The notes below the pieces were generated by a model. That model saw nothing but the letters and a program-made list of their open reading frames with translations. It was not told where the DNA came from and did no database searches. From assembly GCA_024220505.1 (NCBI GenBank), contig JAKZZE010000020.1, positions 992,001 through 1,056,000 on the forward strand: 64,000 nt of DNA. Direction: 5' to 3'. This stretch comes from Rhizopus arrhizus (Eukaryota > Mucoromycota > Mucoromycetes > Mucorales > Rhizopodaceae). Positions 22,678-33,738 of the stretch are shown piece by piece (position 1 is the first letter of the stretch; every line of letters begins with the position of its first letter). Made by a program: the position numbers and the translations under genes.

Positions 22678-25600
22678 TCAATACCGTTTAGATCTTTTAG
22701 GTCTACCTTGGCTCTTATTCTTCTCATTAATTGTTGTGGAAGAGTAGCTGGTTTCTTTTAAGTCTATTGGTATTTTACGTTTACTTGACTGAGGATTAGA
22801 TTCCTTATTTGTATTATTTGACTTTTCTTTTTTATCAAGAATTTTATATTTTGTTTTAATGTCTTCAGGGACAATACCAATTCTTTGCCAATATTCAGTT
22901 ACGAATTTAAAATCTGCAAAGTGAGATGCAGGTTCCCAGGTATCTTCACTCTCATCATAACATTTCCATCTACACTTATAAATATATTTTCCTTTAACTT
23001 TTTTAGGTGTTAAGATGGCTTCAACTTGATAGAATTTATTTGAGGATATTACTTCATCCTGTGATATCATCTTGAGTGCAGATGGTGGGTAGTTTTTAGG
23101 TAATAAATCTCCCTTTTCATCTTCAAGCACATATGATCCACCTTGGGTGATCCTTTTAACTTTATAAGGTCCCTCATATGGAGCATCAAGCTTATTTGTT
23201 TTATAATTTACTGTTACCATTACATAACTATTTTCGGGGATCGATACAAGTTTATGTGACGCATCAAATTTTTCCTTTTGTTTGTTTGTTATTATTTTTG
23301 TTCTTTCGTATATAGCAGGAAATACAATTTCTGTCATCTTTTTTATATTTTTTAAAAGTTCTGTATTTAATTCTTCCTTAGTTGCTTTATCTTTTTCCTG
23401 ACTGAAGTCTTCAAAGTCATTTGGATTACGACCGAACATTAAAGTGAAGGGTGGCGTCTTAGTACGTTCATTATATTTGCTATTTAGGTAGAGTTGTGTA
23501 GAAGGAACATATAAATCCCAGTCTGATTTAGCACCTTCGACTTGTTTCTTTATGGCTTTTACAGCACTTTGTACCCAACGTTCACTTACACCATTAGCTC
23601 TGGGATGGTAACTAGATATGAGTCTATGATCATAACCAGCATTTTCAGCAAGTAATTGCATAAGCTCATTTACAAATTCACCACCATTATCAGATTGGAG
23701 TATACGAGGAAAACCATAATTAGAGAATACATCGATTAATGTTTTTACAATTGTCATAGATTGTTTATCAGGGATAGGTTTCAATATGCAGTAACGAGTA
23801 GCAATGTCAACCATAATCAGCAAGTAATTGTTGCCATTCAAGGAAGTTTTCATGGGACCAGCTAAGTCGAAGCCCCAACTATCACCAGGTAATGTGGCTG
23901 TTATAGGTCTTAAAGGGTTATAACCTTTTTTGATTATGTTAAATTGTTGACATGGTACACAATTTTTTACTAATTCTACTGCTTCTTCTTTTAGATTATT
24001 CCAGTAGATACCTTTACGTTTTAAAGCATGGTAAATTGCATCAGAACCAAAGTGTCCTTTAATGTGCTCACGTAGAAGAAGTAGTTTACGTTCTTCTGGA
24101 TCCGGAGGTGTCATGTATTCACCTTTGTCTTCACTGGGTAGTTTTACTGCTGCTCTATTCAAAAGATGAAGCTTATCCCCTCCCAGTTCATTGACAGGAT
24201 CTTCAATTTCATATAGACGAGAAAGTGTGTCAGGGAGAATATTTTCTACACCTGGTAAATGAACGACTTTAAAATCATATTGGAGCAGTGTATCGAACCA
24301 ATTTATGAGCATAGCGTTAGCAATCTTTTGCGTATGAAGATAAGTGAGTGCCTTATGATCTGTATACAGGGTAAATTTGTTTCCCCATAAATACTTATGG
24401 AACCTCTTCAGAGCATATACAACTGCTAATAATTCTCGCTTAGTAGCTGAATAGTTACGTTCACTTTTAGATAAAGTTTTAGCTATCATAGAAATGTAGT
24501 GTACTTTCCCATTTATCTTTTGATACAGAATTACACCTATACCAACGTTAGAGGCATCGGTAGCGACATAGAAAGTTTGATTCAAATCAGGGTATGAAAG
24601 AATTACATTTTCTAACAATACTTTCTTTAAGTTGTCAAAACATTGTTGGTGCTTATCATTCCATAATTTAATTAATGATTTTTCATTTCTTAAGGCATCC
24701 AGTGGAGCTAACAGTGAAGATGCTTTAGGAATATGAGGACGGAAATAATTTATGAGTCCACAGTATCTCATTATATCCTTTCCAGTCTTGGGGACAGAAA
24801 ATTCTTGCACATTAGCAACTTTATGAAGGTCAAGAGAAACACCTTTAGGAGATATTCTGAAACCAAGTAAATTAATCTTATTTTGAAAGAATTTACATTT
24901 ATCAGGATTCAATTTGAGGTTTACTTTGGTCAGCTTATTTATTACTGCTTTTAAATGTAGTTTATGTTCTTCAATTGAAGTAGATGCGACTACTATATCA
25001 TCGATAAAGCATCTAGCAAAAGGCATATTCTCTGTTATGTTCTAGTAAAGTAATTTAAAGGTAGCAATCAAAACCAAAGAATACTTTTTGAAACTGAACT
25101 TTAAGACAATCTTAATTATTAAAAAGAAATCATTATAAAGTCTACTATTTATATTCTTCTATCAGTTGGCGGGTAAATGAGTAGTTATGAGCGTAGATCC
25201 AATAATTGACATGTTTGATTGAAGAATGATCACTGAATCGATTATGAAAATTTTTAATTCGTTGTTTTTATAGATCTTATTGTTCTTTATCTGATCTGGG
25301 AGAATTGTCCCGTCTTAGTTGAGAGGAAAGATATATTTATATGAAATGCCTGCAGTCAGATCAAAGTTGACTAGGTACCTGATCCATTATTATTCATTTA
25401 CAGAATTGATGAATAGTAAAGGTCATGACTTATTTATTGTTCATGTTTGCTTTATAGAATGTATCTAATTGTAATAGTTATATATAAAAAAGAAGAAGAA
25501 TATATTTTACTTAATAAAGATTTAAATTATTATCTTTTATCAATTCTAATATACTTCTTTTAGTTGTGATTATTCAATGTCCGTTATGATCAGACGCTGT

Positions 25601-26117
25601 CCTACAACATTCTCAAGTGCTATACTCATTGTTCTTTGCATCACACTAGATACGTGATTTAAACCAAATGGAGTACCAATTGGCACGTATTGTACATTAT
25701 TCCATGAGAATGCTAATTTATGAGCATGATCCTCTCGCAACCTTAAAGAGTTAAATGCGGATTTAAGATCCAAAGTAGAATATACTGAAGCTCCTTTTAA
25801 TTCTTCAAAGAGTTCAGATATTTTTGGTAAAGGCATTCGGTCAATAGAAGATAAAAGAGCATTAATATGTCGAGGATCATGGCATACATGATAACCAGTT
25901 ATTTCTCCCTTGGCATTTGTCTTCTTTACTACAGTTAAAGCCGAATTCCATTCAGTGTTAGCAGGAGCACGTTTTATGACACCATTATCCAGCCATTCAT
26001 TAATCTGATCCTGTACAACTTGATGATACACTAAAGCGATCGGGTAAGGACTTCGATAAGATGTTACATTTTCTGGAGTTTCAATTGAGACTACAGATTC
26101 TGGAATTGTACAAAAAG
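22678..26117 (-). pseudogene. Element A pol polyprotein (Ty3/gypsy chromovirus), split by an LTR
   Basis: Reverse transcriptase, RNase H, integrase and chromodomain of a Ty3/gypsy retrotransposon. The RT N-terminal half (26117-25610: YHVCHDPRHINALL, STLDLKSAFN, GTPFGLNHV) is separated by a solo LTR from the rest (25027-22678). The second part has the catalytic CFIDDIVVAS, RNase H ATDASNVGIG and YTDHKALTYL, an integrase HHCC finger ending CVPCQQFN, integrase core SDNGGEF, and a chromodomain with GKYIYKCRWKCYDE and TWEPAS. Removing the LTR plus one TSD copy restores the frame. Gag and protease are absent because the element is cut at about 26118, where another LTR abuts. Before interruption pol would have copied and integrated the element. 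Confidence 0.88.
25033..25609 (-). mobile_element. Solo LTR (family A) inside element A pol
   Basis: Minus-oriented LTR of 577 bp running TGTTGTAGGACAG to CATAACA, flanked by a perfect 5-bp target-site duplication TTCTC (25028-25032 and 25610-25614, plus strand). It sits between the RT segments ending ...MSIALE and starting MPFARCFIDD. Its ends resemble the 3' LTR of the host element, so a relative inserted into its own kind and later collapsed by LTR-LTR recombination. Confidence 0.88.
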
Positions 26118-26533
26118 TGATGTATCCATCATTCATAACTCGATATGAAAACAGTATTAATAAGCTACATGTAAAATATATCCAATAGATAGGCTACAGG
26201 TTAATTCGGATAATCTTCATTAAGGATAAGATGCTGCGTAATTGCACGGTTAAATTATATTAAATCCAGGGACTAAATCACAGTCAATCGCAGTCAATCA
26301 TATACGAGTATTCTATGGATAAATGCTTATGATGACAAAGATAACAATGGAAGAACACGTAACCATTATCTATTTGTCATCAGTTATATCATACTCATTA
26401 ATTATTAATCCATGACATGAAATATTATCCGTGTATGAAAAGTATAAATAGAGTATCATTTTCTTATTAAATAAAGCAATCTCTTTATCGAGTCTCGTCC
26501 TCTCTTGTTCCTTTCTATTCTTGGATAAATCAG
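26118..26533 (+). mobile_element. LTR of family B, plus orientation, no TSD
   Basis: Nearly identical to the LTRs of element B (TGATGTATCCATC start, CTTGGATAAATCA end). The flanks are AAAAG and GCTGC, so no target-site duplication is seen. It borders the truncated left end of element A pol. A deletion or recombination event, not a simple insertion, best explains it. Contains TATAAATA and AATAAA motifs as in element B. Confidence 0.8.
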
Positions 26534-26599
26534 CTGCACAAGAAGCCCATAAATCAATGATTTCTTTTTTTCTCACTTCATTATCTGCAAATATCTCAG

Positions 26600-26830
26600 G
26601 TGCGTTTAGTAGTCCCTAATGATTTGCCTGTGTTACAATTGCGTGGTGAGGCACTGTGGAAGAAGAAGGCGGACTTTTTTGATTCTGCTTATGACTTCTG
26701 CAATACCTTTGAAACGGTACTACATGCTCATGGTTTGTCGCTTAACTCAAATTGGGAACGATTATTGCCCTTATGCATGAACCCAAAACAAGTCTCTTGG
26801 TCCCAGGAAGCCTTAATGAACAAGCGTTAC
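26600..26830 (+). pseudogene. Gag fragment of another Ty3/gypsy element
   Basis: About 75 residues of a retrotransposon capsid-like Gag protein: LPVLQLRGEALW, DSAYDFCNTFETVL and SNWERLLPLCM, matching the Gag core of the other gypsy elements here in layout. It is preceded by TTATCTGCAAATATCTCA (26583-26600), the end of an LTR like family E. Element C is inserted at its right end after GTTAC. Only a fragment remains. Confidence 0.6.
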
Positions 26831-27455
26831 TGTTAAGGATACATAAGATTATAGTCACTTTATTTTAGTAAAAGGAATCAGATATGATCCTGAATAATAT
26901 GTTGACATAACTTGGAATCATTTATAACATTATTCCCAACACAGATCAATAAAATACTTTGATTAGATTTTTATATTAATCTTTATTCATATTAACTTCA
27001 CATAGTCAAATAAGATGACATGGTTGTAATGTAGTTTATTAATAATATGAGAATGTTGAATAGGGAATGACGATTACTTACCGGATCATCATTAGTCATG
27101 AAAACATTTATCCTGACTGAGATATTATTGTTAACAATGATATCCAATCACGGAACTAAGGATCTTTATATCCATCCGTACCGTCTCCTTAAATAGTTAT
27201 ATCTGAAACCATCCCAATAGCATAATTGACAATACAAGCTAGGAACAGGCTAAACTAATAATTAGAAATAGTAATCATCTATTCTGTCAAGTTGATTATA
27301 AATCTGTCCTAATTCTTTATCCGTATCATGTCTATAAATACTCTCACTTTTTACATGTAGAATTGTTTTTATCTAATCATAGTTATCTTAACTTAATAAA
27401 GAGATACCAAGTTCTAACAGTATTTCTTTATCTTTGATTGCTATATTATATTTAC
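26831..27455 (+). repeat. 5' LTR of element C
   Basis: About 625 bp, beginning TGTTAAGG. It shares its last visible bases (TATATTATATTTAC) with the 3' LTR and is followed by a leader, CTAAAACTCCCCTATTC..., that recurs after the LTR of element G. The exact 3' boundary is uncertain because no CA end is visible at this point; it could lie at CTAAACA, 27478. Confidence 0.75.
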
Positions 27456-27501
27456 CTAAAACTCCCCTATTCTAAACATTTTTTACTGTTAATTACTTGA
27501 A

Positions 27502-30500
27502 ATGAATTCTACTACTGGTGAAAACTCTTTCAGCAATGGTGCTGCTCCTAATGGTGATAACATGTCCATCGTTACTGGGTCAATCGATTTGTCGTCCTTT
27601 ACTGGTTCCTCTCCTCTAACTAATGATGGAACGTATATGGTCTTGGATTCCCTTTTGCAACCTTCGTCCTCCACTGGTGAGAGGGAAGAGTTACTGCTGC
27701 GCCAAAATCTCTTGCAATTGCGCAGTGAATTTAATGGCTTTTTGGAAGCGTTTACGACGGCTAGGCTTGCTGGTGATGAGGCAGCTGCCGATCAAGCGCT
27801 TCAGCAGATGGATCGTACCAAGCGCAGGTTGACTGCCTTGCAAGAGTACAGTTCCATCCTTGGGAAGACCGCTTCGCCTAATGGAAACATTAGTAGCAGA
27901 AATGCAGGTCTCACATTGTCTCACAGAGATCTCCCAAAATTCCAATTGGCATCAAGTGTTGTGCGTCCGTTTCCCAATGAAGAGGTATTCGAGTCTGTTG
28001 AGCACTTCCTGGCCAGATTTGAGAATATTATTAAAGGTTCCGCTTACCGTGATGTTGAGCAAGTTTGGAAACAATTTTTACCTTTGTGCCTACCTTATAG
28101 TGATAATGCATGGGTTGAGACTGATTTGCGTAAATGCAATTCATGGGCTGAAGCAAGAGCTGCATTCAAAGAGCACCATGGTTCAAGTCTGGCCACTCGA
28201 CATTACACAGATTTGGTCTTTACCATGCAAATGAGTAGCAAAGAGTCTATTGGTGATTATTCCAAAAAGTTTCTTCAAGCTGTGTACAATGCTGGACTTC
28301 CTAGTGATGATCCACGCATTGCTGACCGTTTCCTGGCTTCTTTGACCTTATCGGTGCAAACATTGATAAGAGTAACTGTCGCTAGAGTCGGCAAGAATAA
28401 AGCTGATACAAATGAAAAATGGACTGTGGAATATATCACACAAGTTGGTCGCGACATTTTGGGCGATGATAATAAACTGTATGCAGAAGCTACTGCTTTG
28501 ATTCCTGGCGCCAACAAGAGTGACACAGGGAAGTCTAGATACAGTGAGAATGGTTCTCGAGGTGATGGGTCTTTGTCTGGACACAGAAGACATCAATTCA
28601 AAAGAAGAAGCCAGAATATGACCAAGGTCAACAAGTATTACTTTTGCACCCACCATGGTAAAAATAATACACATGATACAATCGATTGCTTTACAACAAA
28701 AAGGGTTGAAAAAGCTAGTACGAACAAAAAGTGCTTTAAATGTGGGCAACCCTGGTCTAGAGATCATAAATGCAAAAATAATGATAAAAAAGTATTCGCT
28801 GTCACAAGTCGTAAAGATGATAATGGTCCTGACGATGATGTGGTGAAAGACAAAGCGGTCTTGTTGGACCAAGCTACCTCTGAAGTAAATACTATGATGG
28901 AAGGATTAAGCTATGACTGTAAGTATCAAACTAAAGAGAGAACACTTGATAAAAAAGAAATTAAAGCCGATGCATTTAATTTACTTACTCCAATTATTAT
29001 AGAGAACGAAAAGCTCATGGGTCTTGTTGACACTGGAAGCGATACAAGCTTTATTGATATAAATGCTTTCACTAAAAAATTGAAATTAAATAAAATAAAC
29101 AAAATTAGTGGTTCCTATAATTTCTTATCTCATAATAATGATGTTTCTCGTGTTGGTATTACTGAAGTGTTTTAAGTATTCAAAAATAAGATAAAGAACA
29201 ATTAACGAGACCGAACAATAGTTCTAAAGTCGAATACTTTTATTAAAGAAAGATTTCAAGGCTATTTATATTAGTTGAGCAAGACCTGAGATTAGATGAC
29301 AAAATAGTTACGACCGATATGATTTGACATGTATAAGAAAAATTTTATAGACTGATGTTAATAATCAACTGTTGAGATGAAAGTGAAACTTGGCTGTTTA
29401 GGGCAGTGATAATTATCAGGTTCTATTCTTATTCAAACTCATTTGTAAAGATTTAGTCCAGAATGATAAGACTGTATCTTATTGACATGTCAAAACATGA
29501 CAATTACTGATCCTTTGAAGTTTAAATATTCAAATGGAATTATGTTTGAACATTCTTTAGAAATTATGAAATTCAATTCAGGATTCGATTTTGATGTTCT
29601 GCTTGGAACCGATATCTTACCAAAAATGAATATTGGTTTAACAGGTGTAGCGTTCAGATTTAGTAGTGAACATTCACACTCTGATACAGCCACTGATGAA
29701 ATTCAAATTTTAGAAAATATAAATATTGACCAGGTGAATGAATTTGAACCTGATAATTCGCCTGCCGGAACATCCGAGCAAAGAGCAAATTTCTTTGATA
29801 TGATCAAAGATGTTTTGAAAAAGAACCAGAGTATTCCAGTGACATCGTCATGTCCCATGCCTGGGTCAATTATTTATTTACCAACAAAAGAAGGTGCCAC
29901 GGCTTATAGACGGCAATATCCAATTCCGCACGCTTTAAGACCTGTTTTAGATAAGCAAATTGAAGAATGGTTAAAAACGGGAACTATAATAAAGTCCAAA
30001 TTTAATACATCTTTCAATAGTCCACTCCTTTTAGTTCCAAAGAGAAACAAAGCAGGCGAGATAGTGAATCATCGCGTATGCTTGGATGTGAGATTACTCA
30101 ATAATATACTACCTCCTACTTTCAATTATCCTGTCCCTTTGATCAGAGATATTTTTGATAATTTGAGTGGTAAGAAGGTATTTTCTACTATTGACTTATC
30201 TAATGCATATCACAGATTTAAAGTTGCACCTGAAGATGTTCATAAATTAACGTTCACACATGATAATGCTCAATACTCATTCATAAAAGGATGTTTTGGA
30301 GTAAAGATGTTGACATCACAATTTCAAAAATGCCTTGCTATTCTCTTTGATGGGATGTCTTGTGTTCAGAATTTTGTAGATGATTGCATTGTAGCCAGCG
30401 ATAGCTTTGAGCAACATGCAGAAGATGTGAAATTAGTATTAGAGAAATTGACATCTGTGAATTTGATTGTAAATCCAGATAAATGTGTATGGTTTCAACA

Positions 30501-32688
30501 TTCAGCCAGACTTTTGGGTTTGGTAGTAAATACTACTGGCACTAAGGTAGATCGCAATAAGTTGACCAATGTTCAAAACTGGCCAATCCCAAATCAGAGT
30601 CATAAACATGTACAACAGTTTATGGGCTTGATTAATTACTTTAGGGATTATGTTCCAATGATTTCACGAGTTGCTGAACCAATTACAAGATTGAGTAATG
30701 CTGTGAATATTAGAGAGCTATGGACTGATGAACAAACGAATAGTTTCAATGCATTAAAAGACATATTACAATCAAACCTTGTACTTCATTATCCAGACTT
30801 AAGTAAGAAGTTTTTTGTGGCAACTGATGCATCCCTATATGGCGTCGCAGCTGTCCTATATCAAAAGGATGAATTACAGCGTGACAAATATATAAGCTTC
30901 GTATCCTCTTCTTTGACACCATCTCAAAGGCGATGGAGTACCACTAAAAGGGAATTATATGCAATCATTTTAGCACTCAAAAAATATAGAAAATTCTTAT
31001 GGGGAAGACACTTTACTATTTATAGTGACCATAAAGCTTTAGTCTACTTGCACACACAGAAAATAGCTAATCCTATGATGATTGGTTGGATGGAAACACT
31101 TCTCGATTTTGATTTTGATGTTGTCCATATCCCTGGTGTTTTAAATAAGCTCCCTGATCAATTAAGTCGTTTGTATCCTCCTTTAGAAGATGATAACAAA
31201 CTGGTGGAGGATGGTGTTTATAAGAAAAACAAAAATAATGTTAAAATTAAAAAAGTTGCTGTAAAAAGAAAGAAGTATTGCAGAGACAAATCAATTAATG
31301 TACTCGCTACTCGATTAATAGAAAATAAAAATGAACTGACTGATTATCTAACTCCTCCTGAAGAAGAGAGAGATGCCATATTAAGAGAAACACACTCATA
31401 TGGTCATTATGGTTACCAAGCTATCGTACGTGATATTCACAGTCGAGGTATGCATTGGACCAATATATATGATGAAGCAAAAAACATTGTTAGTTCATGC
31501 AGTGAATGTCAGAAGCACAACATAAATAAGAGAGGCTATCATCCATTGACCAATGTTGTAGCTCATAGGCCATTTGATCATATTGCTATAGATCTTGCTG
31601 GACCACTTCCTGCTACTGGAGATGATTATATATATTTATTGGTTCTAACTGATATATGTACCAAGTACATTGTGATTAGACCGTTAAAAAATAAACAATC
31701 CGATACAGTCGCAAAAGAACTGATAAGTATCTTTGGAGACTATGGATTTCCACGTATCATCCAGAGCGATAATGGAACAGAATTCAGAAATTCACTGATG
31801 AGTCATATTTCAAAGAACCTTGGTATAGATCGTAGATATTCTACTGCGTATCATCCACAAGGTAATGGTAGTGCTGAAGCTAGTGTTAAAATTGCGATGA
31901 ACACATTGAGAAAGATGATTAAATCCAACGGTAGAGATTGGAATCATTATCTTCCAATTGTGCAGCTCTGTATAAATAGATATATAAAAAATAAAACACT
32001 TAGCTCTCCTTTTTCATTAATGTATGCTCGCAGAGTTAATATGCCTGACGACTACGCAAATAAAAAGTATCCAATCCCCAATGATTTGATGACAGTTAAA
32101 GAATTAGAAGAACGTATTAAACATATGGAGGAAATCGTATTCCCAGCTATATTAGAAAGAACTCAAAAGATTAATGAGGAATACAGTAAGAGATACAATA
32201 ATAAAAACATTATGGTTGACATCCCTGTTGGATCGCATGTTATGGTGAGACTAGAAAATAGGACGAGTAAACTTGCTCCATTATATAAAGGTCCCTATAC
32301 AGTGGTTCGAAAGAACAGAGGAGGTTCATATGAACTGAAAGATGAGCAGAATGAATTATTACATCGTAACTACACGCCATCTGAATTAAAAGTTGTCAAC
32401 ATGGATGAGTCAAATATCGAAAATGAATATTACGAAGTTGAAGACATTCGTGACCATCGTGGACCAATCGGTCATCGAGAGTTTTTAGTTAAATGGGTCG
32501 GTTACGGTGAACGTGCAAACACATGGCAAAAGGCTAGTGATTTTACAGACCCAACTATCATAGAGAAATATTGGGATAAACAAGATGAACTGAAAAAGTT
32601 GGAACATGAGAGAGCTGAACAAATTGTGAAAAAGCATCATCCAATTCCAAATATAATAAGTCCAATAGAAATTCCACACCTAAAGTGA
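27502..32688 (+). pseudogene. Element C Gag-Pol polyprotein, interrupted by LTR D
   Basis: A single frame from MNSTTGENSF encodes Gag, protease, RT, RNase H, integrase and chromodomain. It is split by a 340-bp solo LTR plus 5-bp TSD (29163-29507). Taking these out leaves 1614 codons in one frame. Landmarks: a Cys/His motif CFKCGQPWSRDHKC near residue 410, protease GLVDTGSDTSF near 510, RT CVQNFVDDCIVAS near 840, RNase H ATDASLYGVA, YSDHKALVYL, integrase finger CSECQKHN, core QSDNGTEF near 1308, and chromodomain EFLVKWVGYG near 1540. The stop at 32686-32688 precedes a basic tail readable in another frame to about 32797, which suggests one late frameshift. RT has FVDD where YIDD or FIDD is commoner. 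Confidence 0.88.
29163..29502 (-). mobile_element. Solo LTR D inside element C
   Basis: 340 bp, minus-oriented. On the minus strand it runs TGTCATGTTTTGACATG to TTAAAACACTTCA. A perfect 5-bp TSD ATTAC flanks it (29158-29162, 29503-29507). A second copy in plus orientation lies at 44467-44807. It disrupts the protease-RT linker of element C. Confidence 0.92.
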
Positions 32689-32965
32689 GTGATGAGAAAA
32701 AAGTACATTCTGTTGAGACAAAGAAAAGAACTCTTCCTACAAAACTTAGCAGAGAAGAAAGATTATTAAAGAGAAGGCTTAACAAGGAGAAAAAATGATG
32801 AAAAAAAAAGAAGAAAAAAAGAAAAACGGACAAAGATAGTCACGGTAAATTACCCCGCAATTTAGCATGAAAATGATCTACCAAATTGATTAGACATTTC
32901 ATAACGCATACCTATTCACTTTTATGCCGAATCAACAAGGTGTTGTTGAATCTGGTGGAGGATAA

Positions 32966-33591
32966 TGTTAAGGATACATAAGATTATAGTCACTTTATTT
33001 TAGTAAAAGGAATCAGATATGATCCTGAATAATATGTTGACATAACTTGGAATCATTTATAACATTATTCCCAACACAGATCAATAAAATACTTTGATTA
33101 GATTTTTATATTAATCTTTATTCATATTAACTTCACATAGTCAAATAAGATGACATGGTTGTAATGTAGTTTATTAATAATATGAGAATGTTGAATAGGG
33201 AATGACGATTACTTACCGGATCATCATTAGTCATGAAAACATTTATCCTGACTGAGATATTATTGTTAACAATGATATCCAATCATGAAACTAAAGGTCT
33301 TTATATTCATCCGTACCGTCTCCTTAAATAGTCCTTTATCCAGAGTTATCTGAAACCATCCCAATAGCATAATTGACAATACAGGCTAAACTAATAATTA
33401 GAAATAGTAATCATCTATTCTGTCAAGTTGATTATAAATCTGTCCTAATTCTTTATCCGTATCATGTCTATAAATACTCTCACTTTTTACATGTAGAATT
33501 GTTTTTATCTAATCATAGTTATCTTAACTTAATAAAGAGATACCAAGTTCTAACAGTATTTCTTTATCTTTGATTGCTATATTATATTTAC
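32966..33591 (+). repeat. 3' LTR of element C
   Basis: Begins TGTTAAGGATACATAAG after a purine-rich stretch (TGGTGGAGGATAA). It matches the 5' LTR and carries an ~11-bp insertion near 33332, whereas the 5' LTR has its own near 27240. It ends where LTR E starts. Confidence 0.8.
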
Positions 33592-33738
33592 TTATGTCGT
33601 ATTTACATCATTAAATACTATTATTCGTATGAGATTACTCAGATCTTATATAAGAAATAACAAGTACTGAATACATAATATTACTTATTACATATTCCTT
33701 AAAAGCTCATATACAATGTTTATATTGTTCAAGCTCAA

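Larger units (their letters stand above)
26831..33591 (+). mobile_element. Ty3/gypsy chromovirus element C
   Basis: Complete layout of LTR (26831-27455), gag-pol, and LTR (32966-33591). The LTRs start TGTTAAGGATACATAAG and are alike except for a few substitutions and two ~11-bp indels, so the element is older than B. The left flank is GTTAC. The right end is shaved or altered where LTR E begins at 33595, so a TSD cannot be confirmed. A solo LTR D lies inside the coding region. Confidence 0.87.
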
